64,000 bases of DNA. It comes from Achromobacter dolens. Lineage in GTDB: Bacteria > Pseudomonadota > Gammaproteobacteria > Burkholderiales > Burkholderiaceae_B. The stretch lies in assembly GCF_902859745.1 (NCBI RefSeq), contig NZ_CADIJW010000006.1, positions 124,001-188,000 of the forward strand, read 5' to 3'. Positions 21,633-29,493 of this stretch are shown here, in pieces (the stretch's first letter is position 1; the number at the start of each line of letters is the position of its first letter). Both the position numbers and the translations under genes were made by a program. Below the pieces are notes generated by a model. It was not told the DNA's origin, made no database searches, and saw only the letters and a list, made by a program, of their open reading frames with translations.

Positions 21633-22331
21633 ATGATTGATGATCTGGTTCAACTGGGCAAGCTGGTCAGCCTGGGCCTGGCGCTGATGCTGCCGCTGGC
21701 CAACCCCTTGACCTCCATGACCATGCTGCTGTCTCTCGGGCAGCACATTCCCTACAAAGAACGCGAACGCCAGATCCGGCAGGCCGCCTGTTATGTCGTG
21801 GGCATCATGCTGGTGACGTACTACGCCGGCGCCTGGATCATGGCCACGTTCGGCATCTCGATCCCGGGTCTGCGCATCGCCGGCGGGCTGATCGTGGTCA
21901 GCATTGGCTTCACCATGCTGTTTCCGGCGGCGGCCAGCGCCGCCAGCGACGAGCGCGAGGCTGACGTGGCCGCCGATGTCGCGATCCATCGCCAGGTGCC
22001 CAACATTGCTTTCGTGCCCTTGGCGCTGCCGGGCACGGCGGGCCCGGGCACCATCGCCATGATCATCAGCGCCGCCTCGACGGTCGGCAGCCAGGCCGCC
22101 AGCGAGTATCCCGCCTGGACCATCGCCGTCACGCCGATCATCGTCTTTTCGCTGCTGGGCGTGTTGTTCTGGATCTGCCTGCGTTCGGCCGGCCGCATTG
22201 TCGCCCTGATCGGCAACGGCGGGGTCGAAGCCATCTCGCGCATCATGGGGTTCCTGCTGGTGTGCATGGGCGTGCAGTTCGTCATCAATGGCGTGCTGGA
22301 AATCGTGAGTCAACATGGCGCCGGTGCCTGA
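21633..22331 (+). CDS. MarC-family integral membrane protein
   Basis: The 232-residue protein has about six membrane segments and the MarC/UPF0056 blocks LPLANPLTSMTMLLSL, GLRIAGGLIVVSIGFTML and FVPLALPGTAGPGTIAMII. The role of MarC proteins is not settled; early links to multiple antibiotic resistance were not confirmed. The ATG at 21633 matches the usual N-terminus; no strong ribosome site is seen. It overlaps the DUF4105 gene by 17 bp and heads a three-gene operon. Confidence 0.9.
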   Translation: MIDDLVQLGKLVSLGLALMLPLANPLTSMTMLLSLGQHIPYKERERQIRQAACYVVGIMLVTYYAGAWIMATFGISIPGLRIAGGLIVVSIGFTMLFPAAASAASDEREADVAADVAIHRQVPNIAFVPLALPGTAGPGTIAMIISAASTVGSQAASEYPAWTIAVTPIIVFSLLGVLFWICLRSAGRIVALIGNGGVEAISRIMGFLLVCMGVQFVINGVLEIVSQHGAGA

Positions 22332-23379
22332 CCGCGAACGCGCCGGCCGGGCCTGGCGCTGCCTGCGCTTGCTGGGGCGCCTGGCGCTCAGCCTGCTGAT
22401 GCTGTTCTCGATGGCATGGGCCTGCCTGGCGTTCTGGTATCAGGGGCCGGGGGCCGTCTGGGCCAGGGCGGTGCTGATGCTGGCCTGGGTCGCCCTGGGG
22501 CTGTATGCCTTGCTGCGGCTGTGGCATGGCGTCGGTCGCTTGCGCCGCCGCCCCGCGCTGTGGGCCTATCTGTTGGCAGTGATCGCGCTGGCGGCCTGGT
22601 GGCAGGGCATCGCGCCCTCCAATGACCGGGTCTGGGCCGACGACGTGGCCCGCACCCTGCGCGGCAGTGTCGCGGGCAGCATCGTCACGCTGGACAATGT
22701 GCGCGACTTCAAGTGGCGTTCGGACAGCGACTACACGCAGCGCTGGGAAACCCGGGTCTACGACCTGAACGACCTGCGCTCGGTGGACATGGTGCTGTCG
22801 TACTGGGACGGTCCGGCCATCGCCCACACCCTGGTCTCGTTCGGTTTCGCCGATGGCCGCCATGTGGTGTTCTCGGTCGAGATCCGCAAGGAACGCGGCG
22901 AACAGTTCTCCGAACTGGGCGGCTTCTTCAAGAAATTCGAACTGAGCGTGGTGGCCGCCGACGAGCGTGACGTGCTCTATGTGCGCGCCGGCCCGCGCGC
23001 GGAGAATGTCTACATCTACCCGGTGCAGATGCCGGTCGATGCCATGCGCGAACTGTTCCTGTCGTACGTGCGCACCGCCAACGAGCTGGCCGACACGCCG
23101 CGCTTCTACCATACGGTCACCGCCAACTGCACCACGCTGGTCTATCGCATGGTGCGGGCCATCGTGCCCGGGCTGCCGCTGGACTACCGCATCCTGTTGT
23201 CGGGCTACCTGCCCGAATATCTCTATGAGCAGGGCGGACTCGATACCCGACAGCCCCTGCAGACGCTGCGTGAACGCGGCTTTGTCGGCATTCCGCCGAT
23301 CCTGGGCGAAGACTCGATCGGTTTCTCGCGGTCGATCCGGCGCCACCTGCGCGCCGAACCGGCGGGAGGCACGCCATGA
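22315..23379 (+). CDS. DUF4105 membrane protein
   Basis: The 354-residue protein has three N-terminal hydrophobic segments (about 20-45, 50-70, 82-98) and then a soluble domain matching DUF4105, with RFYHTVTANCTTLVYRMV and a preceding DFKWRSDSDYTQRWETR block. The conserved Asn-Cys and His-Thr pattern recalls papain-like folds, so a Cys-dependent activity at the membrane surface is possible but unproven. It overlaps MarC upstream and the next small gene downstream in ATGA, showing translational coupling. Confidence 0.87.
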   Translation: MAPVPDRERAGRAWRCLRLLGRLALSLLMLFSMAWACLAFWYQGPGAVWARAVLMLAWVALGLYALLRLWHGVGRLRRRPALWAYLLAVIALAAWWQGIAPSNDRVWADDVARTLRGSVAGSIVTLDNVRDFKWRSDSDYTQRWETRVYDLNDLRSVDMVLSYWDGPAIAHTLVSFGFADGRHVVFSVEIRKERGEQFSELGGFFKKFELSVVAADERDVLYVRAGPRAENVYIYPVQMPVDAMRELFLSYVRTANELADTPRFYHTVTANCTTLVYRMVRAIVPGLPLDYRILLSGYLPEYLYEQGGLDTRQPLQTLRERGFVGIPPILGEDSIGFSRSIRRHLRAEPAGGTP

Positions 23380-23579
23380 TCTCGCTGCGCGCCGTATTGT
23401 GGCTCCTGTCGGCGGGCGTGCTGGTGTTCCTGCTGATGCGCACGCCCGGCGTGCGGCTCTATGACGCCATTGCCCGCCGCCTGCGCGGCCGGCGGGCCGG
23501 CCAGGCGCCGCGCGATCCGCGCCCGCAGGGCAAGGGCGCCCAGGCCCGGCGCGCCAGCCAGGCGCGTCAGCCGGGGTAG
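23376..23579 (+). CDS. Small membrane protein, hypothetical
   Basis: The 67-residue product has one N-terminal transmembrane helix (about 5-22: AVLWLLSAGVLVFLLM) and a strongly basic tail rich in Arg, Gln and Ala. I recognise no family. Its ATG overlaps the DUF4105 stop (ATGA), so it is likely translated by coupling. It overlaps the convergent YoaK-family gene by 13 bp. The basic cytoplasmic tail may stabilise or recruit the DUF4105 protein, which is a guess from position. Confidence 0.6.
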   Translation: MISLRAVLWLLSAGVLVFLLMRTPGVRLYDAIARRLRGRRAGQAPRDPRPQGKGAQARRASQARQPG

Positions 23580-24268
23580 GGCCGCGCCAGCGCCTGTCCC
23601 GCCAGCGACACCAGCGGCGGCAGCACGAACGCCCACAATCCGATCGACACGTGCAATAGCGCCGCCGCGCCGCAACCGATCGCGAACGCCAGCACAGCCC
23701 GTCCCATGCGCCCCATGCGGCGCTTGACCGCTTCGTCGGCCTGGCCGCGCGCGGCGTCCGCCAGGTCCAGCATGATCTGCGTGGTGGTGCCAGTCATCAG
23801 CGTCGAGGGCGGCGCCGCGCCCAGGTGGACGCGGTGCACCGCGTTCTGGATCGACATCGCCAGCACCAGCGTCATGCCGGTGGCGAACAGCCCCCAGCTA
23901 TCACCCATCGGAAACGGCCCCAGCGCCAGGGCCAGCGCGGCCGCCACGCACAGCAGCAGCGTCTTGGCCGTGAGCAACCGCATGAACGCCGGCTTGCCCG
24001 CGTCGCGTCGCGCCTGGCCATACAGGCGCGCCAGGAACACGCCCAGGCAAAACATCGGCAGGGCCGCCAGCTTGGTCCAGGCGCCCGAGGCGCCGTTGCC
24101 GAGCGCGTAGCCGATGGTGACGAAGTTGCCCGTCACGTGCGCGGAAAACAGGCCGTGCAGCGCGATGAACCCCAGGGTGTCGACGTAGCCCGCGTTCAGG
24201 CTCAGCAGCAGCGGCAGGCGTTCGCCAGCGGGGGCGGCAGGGGGAGCGGCGGTGGCGGGCGCGGGCAT
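23567..24268 (-). CDS. YoaK/DUF1275 family membrane protein
   Basis: The 233-residue protein has about six hydrophobic segments and the DUF1275 blocks NAGYVDTLGFIALHGLFSAH, VTGNFVTIG and STLMTGTTTQIMLDL. Family function is unknown, probably small-molecule transport. The ATG at 24268 has a GGAA sequence upstream. It is convergent with the MarC-DUF4105 operon. Confidence 0.9.
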   Translation of the reverse strand: MPAPATAAPPAAPAGERLPLLLSLNAGYVDTLGFIALHGLFSAHVTGNFVTIGYALGNGASGAWTKLAALPMFCLGVFLARLYGQARRDAGKPAFMRLLTAKTLLLCVAAALALALGPFPMGDSWGLFATGMTLVLAMSIQNAVHRVHLGAAPPSTLMTGTTTQIMLDLADAARGQADEAVKRRMGRMGRAVLAFAIGCGAAALLHVSIGLWAFVLPPLVSLAGQALARPYPG

Positions 24269-24391
24269 CGGTGTTCCATCCGGGTGACGGCAGAGTGCCT
24301 ACCGTTGTATCGCAGTTGCGGCGTTCACGCACGCAGGACGATGTTCCGATGACGCCGGTGATGCGCTCGGTCCGGCGATGGCGCGGGGCGT

Positions 24392-25156
24392 TCAGAACCA
24401 GTACTTCGCCGCATAGATCACGGTCATGGCGGCGCCCGTGACGATCACGAACGCCCGGATGGCCGAAGCCGGCAGGACGCGTATCAAGTGGCCGCCCAGG
24501 TAGCCGCCCGCCAGCGCGCCGGCCAGCATGCATAGCGTGGCCGGCCAATGCACCGAACCCTGCACGATGAAGATGACGATTGCCGCGGCGGTGACAAATG
24601 TGGCCAGCAGGTTTTTCAGCGATTTGATGGCGCGCAGGTTTCCGGGATCCGTGATGGAAATCACCGCGGTCAGGATCACGCCCAGCCCGGCGCCGAAAAA
24701 ACCGCCATACACGGAGGCCAGCGCGATCGGCAGCACGCCGCGCGCGGGGCCGTCCTGCGCCTGGCCGCCGCGTCGGCGCGCGCTCCAGGCCTGCACCTGG
24801 GGCGCAAAGGCGAACAGCAGGGTGGCGAACGCGATCAGGGCCGGCACGGGCAGGATGAAATAGGCGGGGGGAATGGCAAGCAGGATGAATGCGCCCAGCG
24901 CGCCGCCCGCGGTGGTGGCGATGGATAACAGCCAGAAGCGCCGATCGGGAGCGGGCAGATTTTCACGATCCGCCAGCGCCGCGAGGATATGGCCGGGTGA
25001 GATGGCGACCGCGCTGGAGGCATTGGCGATGACGGGCGGCAGGCCCGCCGCCACCATCGCGGGAAAGGTAATCAATGTGGCGCCGCCCGCCAGCGCATTG
25101 ATGACGCCGCCCAGCGTGCCCGCGCCGGCCAGCAGTGCCGCGATGGTCCACTCCAT
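24392..25156 (-). CDS. TauE/SafE-family permease
   Basis: The 254-residue protein has about eight hydrophobic segments and the TauE/SafE repeats (GGVINALAGGATLITFPAMV in the first half, FFGAGLGVILTAVI in the second). The family exports sulfite, sulfoacetate and other small organic or inorganic anions. The ATG at 25156 has AGAGG seven bases upstream; a GTG at 25162 is the alternative. It is divergent from the biosynthetic operon at 25497. A TGGTCCA palindrome overlaps its likely -10 box, so it may export that operon's product. Confidence 0.88.
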   Translation of the reverse strand: MEWTIAALLAGAGTLGGVINALAGGATLITFPAMVAAGLPPVIANASSAVAISPGHILAALADRENLPAPDRRFWLLSIATTAGGALGAFILLAIPPAYFILPVPALIAFATLLFAFAPQVQAWSARRRGGQAQDGPARGVLPIALASVYGGFFGAGLGVILTAVISITDPGNLRAIKSLKNLLATFVTAAAIVIFIVQGSVHWPATLCMLAGALAGGYLGGHLIRVLPASAIRAFVIVTGAAMTVIYAAKYWF

Positions 25157-25185
25157 GCCCACACCTCTTCGTTAAACAATGTTTA

Positions 25186-25204
25186 TGGTCCATATAATGG
25201 ACCA
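25186..25204. promoter_or_regulatory. Operator 1: TGGTCCAT-N3-ATGGACCA
   Basis: Perfect 8-base arms around ATA. On the minus strand TTTCAC (25219-25214) and TATATG (25196-25191) form a 17-bp-spaced promoter for the TauE-type gene, and this palindrome covers its -10 box. It shares the TGGTCCA half-site with operator 2. Confidence 0.72.
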
Positions 25205-25226
25205 AAATATCGGGTGAAATTTATTA

Positions 25227-25254
25227 TTGCCTATTTTCTGCGTGGGTATAGAAT
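25227..25254 (+). promoter_or_regulatory. Promoter of the biosynthetic operon
   Basis: TTGCCT (25227-25232) and TAGAAT (25249-25254) are separated by 16 bp and point toward the methyltransferase gene. Operator 2 begins about 24 bp downstream of the -10 box, where a bound repressor would block elongation or initiation. Confidence 0.5.
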
Positions 25255-25277
25255 GCTCGAAAATTAAACAATAAATA

Positions 25278-25298
25278 ATGGTCCAATATATGGACCAT
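25278..25298. promoter_or_regulatory. Operator 2: ATGGTCCA-N5-TGGACCAT
   Basis: Perfect 8-base arms around ATATA, with the same TGGTCCA half-site as operator 1, about 90 bp away. It lies just downstream of the predicted operon promoter. No regulator gene is adjacent, so the binding protein must be encoded elsewhere. Confidence 0.72.
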
Positions 25299-25496
25299 AT
25301 TGAAACTCCGGCGACGCCTTTTAGCCGCCCCCGCAAGATCGCTGTCACTCCCCAGGATGGCGCATGCGGCCGGATCTGCATCGGCTTTGCGTGTATCCCG
25401 TCCTGATCGCTGGTTTCCAACTCCGTCCCCGGAGTTGTTGCGTGTTCACCTGTCTGGCCCTGCGGGCCATCACCGTTGAATCAGGAGGGAATCTCG

Positions 25497-26486
25497 ATGG
25501 ATGTGAGCTTCATGGCGTTTTCCCGGTTGGCATTCGGGCATTGGGAGGGGCAACCCTTGTATGCCCTGGCCGATCTGGGGATTGCCCAGCGTTTGACCGA
25601 ACCCCGTACCTGCGCCGAGCTGGCTCGGGAAATCGGTTGCGAATCCGAGCCGCTGGAACGCTTGCTGGACTGCGCGGTCGCGCAAAAGCTGCTGGCATGC
25701 GACGGCGAGCGCTACGCCAATACCGATCTCAGTGCGCGTTTCCTCACCGAGGACAGCCCCGAATCCCTGTTGTGCTGGCTGCGCGTCATGGCGCGCTGGA
25801 AACAGCCCTGGACGCAACTGGCCGAGGCGGTGCGGCGAGGCGAGGCGGTGGACAACCAATCCAAGTGGCTGGGCGAGGACCCCCAGTTCATGCGCGATTT
25901 CATCCTCGGCATGCACCAGTTCGCGTCCCGTTCCGGCCCCGCGTTCGCGCAGGCCCTGCAAGACGTGCCCATTCGCCATCTGGTGGATGTGGGCGGGGGC
26001 GCGGGCACGTATTCGATTGCCTTGTGCGCGGCGCGGCCCGATGTAACCGCGCAGGTTCTGGATCTGGCGCCGGTTGTCGAGATCACGCGCGAAACCGTGC
26101 GCGCAGCCGGCCTGGCGGACCGCGTGAGCGCCAAGGTGGCCGATTATCGGCAGGACGGCTTTGGCGAGGCGGCCGACGCGCTGCTTTTTTCGAACGTGCT
26201 GCATCAGGAGAGCGCGCAGGTGTGCCGATCGATGCTGGACCGCGCAAGGCAGGCATTGCGCCCGGGCGGAACCTTGCTGGTGCAAGGCTACTTCCTTGCC
26301 GAGGGCCGGCGCGCGCCGTTGTTCACCACCTTGCACAACCTGTCCGCGCTGGCGCTGTGGGACGGCGGGCGCAGTTGGACGGTGGGCGACATGCAGGCGC
26401 GGATCGCGGGTGCGGGGTTTGAGCGCCAGGCCGTGCTGCGCCAGGAGAGCAGCGGGTTCTGCCTGCTGTCGGCCGTCAAGGTCTGA
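25497..26486 (+). CDS. SAM-dependent O-methyltransferase, first gene of the biosynthetic operon
   Basis: The 329-residue protein follows the Methyltransf_2 layout: an N-terminal winged-helix dimerisation domain (about 10-100) and a Rossmann SAM domain with motif I VDVGGGAG at 163-170. A His in SNVLHQE sits where the catalytic base of small-molecule O-methyltransferases is usually found, although the common HDWxD motif is not kept. A strong AGGAGGG precedes the ATG at 25497. It leads a run of seven close or overlapping genes and may methylate a hydroxyl, N-hydroxyl or aci-nitro oxygen of the product. Confidence 0.88.
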   Translation: MDVSFMAFSRLAFGHWEGQPLYALADLGIAQRLTEPRTCAELAREIGCESEPLERLLDCAVAQKLLACDGERYANTDLSARFLTEDSPESLLCWLRVMARWKQPWTQLAEAVRRGEAVDNQSKWLGEDPQFMRDFILGMHQFASRSGPAFAQALQDVPIRHLVDVGGGAGTYSIALCAARPDVTAQVLDLAPVVEITRETVRAAGLADRVSAKVADYRQDGFGEAADALLFSNVLHQESAQVCRSMLDRARQALRPGGTLLVQGYFLAEGRRAPLFTTLHNLSALALWDGGRSWTVGDMQARIAGAGFERQAVLRQESSGFCLLSAVKV

Positions 26487-26517
26487 CGCGTTATCCACCT
26501 ATTGAACCGGAGTCCCT

Positions 26518-26766
26518 ATGTCCACACAGACCGTCACCGATACCGAAGCCGAAGTGATCGCCTGGCTGAAGGAAAACCGCAATGCGCAGGTCGAAGGCAT
26601 CAAGGAGAAGAACCTGATCGAAGAGCGCATCCTGGACAGCATGCAGTTCCTGGATTTCATCATGTTCCTGGGCGAACTGGTCGGGCGTGATGTCTCGACC
26701 GCCATCACCGTCGACGACCTGCGCACGGTGGATGCCATCGTCAACTTCGTCCAGGCACAGCGCTAG
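26518..26766 (+). CDS. Stand-alone acyl/aminoacyl carrier protein
   Basis: The 82-residue acidic protein has the carrier-protein pattern with the phosphopantetheine Ser41 in ILDSMQFLDFIMFLGE, followed by helix III (TVDDLRTVDAIVNFV). It is not the housekeeping AcpP: the attachment motif is DSM rather than DSLD and no fab genes adjoin it. Size and setting match carrier proteins charged by amino acid:[carrier protein] ligases, one of which is encoded three genes on. It sits 31 bp after the methyltransferase gene. A PPTase ends the operon. Confidence 0.9.
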   Translation: MSTQTVTDTEAEVIAWLKENRNAQVEGIKEKNLIEERILDSMQFLDFIMFLGELVGRDVSTAITVDDLRTVDAIVNFVQAQR

Positions 26767-26785
26767 GCCGAGCGAGGAGCGCACC

Positions 26786-27679
26786 ATGACATTCGACTAC
26801 TCAAGAATCGAACGCCTGAAGACGCTATCCAAGGGGCGTTCGCATGATCCCTACGAGCGTTTCGAGTGGCCCGCCCGTATCCCGGATGACCAGCCCTGGT
26901 GCAGCAATGACTTGCTCACCACCTATGGAACGCCCTTGCAGGAGCAATTGGACGCCGCGCAGCAGATACGGCTCAGCAAGTGGGAGGCGGTCAATTTCTT
27001 CAGCCTGAACGTGCATGGCATCAAAGGGGTGCTGGGCTTTGTCAGCCGCTGCATCTATGAAGAGCGCTATGCCGATGTCTCCGAATACCTGCATGTCTTC
27101 ATGGGCGAAGAGAACTTCCATATGTGGTATTTCGCCAAGGCCTGCCTGGATTATGCGGGAAAGATATATCCATCCATTCAGTTGCAGGGCGATGCGCAGG
27201 CCGCCACGCCAGAGTTGGACGACTTGTACATGTTCGCCAGCACGCTGATCTTCGAGGAGTTTGTCGACTACTACAACCATAAGGTCGGCACCACGGACGG
27301 CATCACCGAGATCCTCAAGCAGATCAACTACCAGCACCATGTCGATGAGTCCCGCCACGTGTCCTTCGGCCGGGAAATGGTGCCGCGCCTGTATCGGCTG
27401 GCCTTGGAGCGCAGCGGCGATCCCGACGCGACGCGGGCGGAGGTGGCGCGCACGGTAACGAATATGTTCCGGTACTTCATCAGCCTGATGTACAACCCCG
27501 CCGTCTATGACGATGCCAAGGTCTACGAGCCGCTGGGGTTTCGCAACGGCAACGCCATGCGCAACGCGCTGCGGTCGCATCCGGCGCGCAAGGCCATCCA
27601 CGAGCAATGGTTCAAGCGTAGCGCCGCCTACTTCACCAAACAGGGGCTGGTGACGGACTTGAATCTGGCTGCGCTATAG
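26786..27679 (+). CDS. AurF-like non-haem diiron oxygenase
   Basis: The 297-residue helical protein has the ligand pattern of AurF/CmlI N-oxygenases: Glu67, then E109-x-x-H112 (GEENFHMW), a Glu at 157 or 158 (LIFEEFVDYY), and H184-x3-E188-x2-H191 (HHVDESRH). The extra His in the last motif is the hallmark of the AurF family. AurF and CmlI oxidise an amine to hydroxylamine, nitroso and nitro; CmlI does so on a carrier- or precursor-linked amine. GAGGAG lies six bases before the ATG at 26786. Beside an aminoacyl-carrier system, the tethered amino group is the likely substrate (inference). Confidence 0.85.
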   Translation: MTFDYSRIERLKTLSKGRSHDPYERFEWPARIPDDQPWCSNDLLTTYGTPLQEQLDAAQQIRLSKWEAVNFFSLNVHGIKGVLGFVSRCIYEERYADVSEYLHVFMGEENFHMWYFAKACLDYAGKIYPSIQLQGDAQAATPELDDLYMFASTLIFEEFVDYYNHKVGTTDGITEILKQINYQHHVDESRHVSFGREMVPRLYRLALERSGDPDATRAEVARTVTNMFRYFISLMYNPAVYDDAKVYEPLGFRNGNAMRNALRSHPARKAIHEQWFKRSAAYFTKQGLVTDLNLAAL

Positions 27680-27692
27680 GCGGAGGTTCACC

Positions 27693-28649
27693 ATGGCGCG
27701 GATTGCCAGCAGTCCCGAGGTGGAGGCGTTTTTTGGCGCGTGCTTGCCTGTCCTGCAGGCCGGCATGGGCGGCGTGGCGCAGCCGGAACTGGCGGCCGCC
27801 GTGTGCGAGGCGGGCGCGTTCGGCATGATAGGCCTGTATCGCCACACGCTCGACGAGATCGGCGCGTTGCTTGCGCGCACGGCCCAACTGACCCGCGCGC
27901 GCTTCGGCGTGAATCTGGTGCCCTTCGTACTGGACGCGGACGCGTTGCTGGAGCGGCTCGCCTTTCTGGCGGACCGTCCGGAGCGGCCGGTCGTGACCTT
28001 CTTCGGCCTGCCGGATGCCCCCGTGCTGCGGGCCTTGCCGGCCGGCATGGAATATGGCGTGCAAGGCGGGACCTGGGACGAGCTGGAAGCGGGGTTCGAT
28101 GCCGGCGCGCGCTTTGGCGTGTTGCAGACGACGGAGGCGGGCGGCCATCACCTGGGCTCGACCGCGCGCGGACAGGCGCTGGACCAGGCCGGCCGTCATG
28201 GCGTCGACAGGCGCATGGTGTTTCTAAGCGGCGGCATCAGCAACGCGGCGGAGTTGCGCCAGGTGGTGCAGGCCGGATTTTCCGGCGCGCTGTGCGGCAC
28301 CGTATTCGCGGCCACCCGGGAGTCCGCCGCGCACGAGCGCTACAAGCAGGCGATCGTGAACGCCACGCCCGGCGATACCGTGGTCACCGACCGCTTCAGC
28401 ATCGGCTGGCACACCCATCGCCACCGGGTTATCCGCAATGCCAGTTGCGAGCAATCGCTGCCGGCCAGTGTCATCGGTTCCGCGCATTACTTTGGCAAGC
28501 GTTATCCCATCCTGCGTTACAGCGTTGCGGTACCCACCGTGCACACCGAGGGTTTGATCGAGGAAATGGCGTTGTATTGCGGCACGTCCTGCAAGGACAC
28601 GCATTCCATCCGAACCGTCCGCCAGGTGCTGGCTGACCTGACGGCGTAA
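27693..28649 (+). CDS. Nitronate monooxygenase/FabK-family FMN enzyme
   Basis: The 318-residue TIM-barrel protein has the family blocks PVLQAGMGGVAQPELAAAV, RFGVNLVPF, a TTEAGGHH loop (about 146-153, holding the catalytic His of nitronate monooxygenases) and the FMN-phosphate region FLSGGISNAAEL...LCGTVFAATRES. Members oxidise alkyl nitronates or reduce enoyl thioesters. With an AurF-like N-oxygenase in the same operon, a nitro/nitronate intermediate is a natural substrate, or the enzyme may detoxify it. GGAGG lies six bases before the ATG. It starts 13 bp after the diiron gene. Confidence 0.88.
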   Translation: MARIASSPEVEAFFGACLPVLQAGMGGVAQPELAAAVCEAGAFGMIGLYRHTLDEIGALLARTAQLTRARFGVNLVPFVLDADALLERLAFLADRPERPVVTFFGLPDAPVLRALPAGMEYGVQGGTWDELEAGFDAGARFGVLQTTEAGGHHLGSTARGQALDQAGRHGVDRRMVFLSGGISNAAELRQVVQAGFSGALCGTVFAATRESAAHERYKQAIVNATPGDTVVTDRFSIGWHTHRHRVIRNASCEQSLPASVIGSAHYFGKRYPILRYSVAVPTVHTEGLIEEMALYCGTSCKDTHSIRTVRQVLADLTA

Positions 28650-28707
28650 GGCCGGGTCGTGCATGCATTCACTCAAGTGCTTTCAGGGATTTTCAGGAGA
28701 TTGAATC

Positions 28708-29493
28708 GTGATTATCGAAAAGCAATGGCACCAGGTAAAGAACGTGCTGCAGGCCAAACTGGACGACATATTCTCGATTGCGCCCGACGCCACCACCGAG
28801 TTCGACAGCTTGCTGGCCCATGAAGAGATCAATGCGCTGGGTTACGTGCGCAATTTCCCGCACCTGACCTGCGTCATGTGCTCGATAGAAAAGGGCGAGT
28901 TGCTGGGGTTCGCGCGCGGCCAGCGCAAGCTGGACCAGGATTTCAAGGCGCTTTGCGCCGACGTGGCGCTGTTGCCGGCCACCTGCTACAAGGTCTACCT
29001 GGGGCTGCAAGGGCAGCACCTCGAAGACGCGCGGGTGGAGTCCTGCATCGCGCGCTGCTTCCGGCACGAGGACAAGGCGCTGGATCGTTACCGCGCTTTC
29101 AACTTCACCATGAAGGAATACGTGTACCTGGGCACCGCGCAGGGCGCGCAGGCGCACCTGGAAGCGGGGTACGACCGCCTGTTCTCCCTGTTCGCGCAAC
29201 TTGGGATCAGCGCGGGTTGTGAAGAAGCCAACGATCCCTTCTTTGATTCCGGCAGCGCCGTGGCGCGCCTGTCGGCGCTGACGCCCACCAAGCGTGAGCT
29301 GGTGTTCGACGGCCACGCCGTGTCGTCGCTGAACTATCACCGCAACTACTTCGGAGAAAAGTTCGATATCCGCCTGGCCGACAGCTTCGTGCATACCAGT
29401 TGTGTCGCGTTTGGGCTGGAGCGATGGATCTCCATGTTCAAGGATCGTTTCGGCAATGCGGCGGATGCGCTCGCCGCGCTGGAGCGCGCCTAG
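28708..29493 (+). CDS. Amino acid:[carrier protein] ligase (truncated class II seryl-tRNA-synthetase homologue)
   Basis: The 261-residue protein is a class II synthetase catalytic domain without a tRNA-binding arm. A motif 2-like segment is CIARCFRHED (113-122) followed by RAFNFTMKEYVYLGT (129-143), and motif 3 is FGLER (235-239). Cys93, Glu137 and Cys232 fit the Zn ligands of archaeal-type SerRS and the Bradyrhizobium aa:CP ligases, which adenylate glycine or alanine and load it onto a carrier protein. It is shorter than those ligases (about 320). The start is a GTG with CAGGAGA seven bases upstream. The ACP at 26518 is its expected partner. Confidence 0.8.
   Translation: MIIEKQWHQVKNVLQAKLDDIFSIAPDATTEFDSLLAHEEINALGYVRNFPHLTCVMCSIEKGELLGFARGQRKLDQDFKALCADVALLPATCYKVYLGLQGQHLEDARVESCIARCFRHEDKALDRYRAFNFTMKEYVYLGTAQGAQAHLEAGYDRLFSLFAQLGISAGCEEANDPFFDSGSAVARLSALTPTKRELVFDGHAVSSLNYHRNYFGEKFDIRLADSFVHTSCVAFGLERWISMFKDRFGNAADALAALERA

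Larger units (their letters stand above)
25157..25496. other. AT-rich divergent regulatory region of the biosynthetic operon
   Basis: This 340-bp gap is unusually AT-rich for the window between about 25180 and 25310. It holds two related palindromes and one promoter in each direction, listed separately. The rest, about 25310-25490, is a leader with no structure I can name, ending in AGGAGGG before the methyltransferase ATG. A short minus-strand frame here (25172-25420) does not look like a gene. Confidence 0.7.

Noticed and set aside
25172-25420. 82-codon minus-strand frame in the operon's regulatory gap
   Set aside because: It spans both palindromes and both promoters and looks like no protein family.
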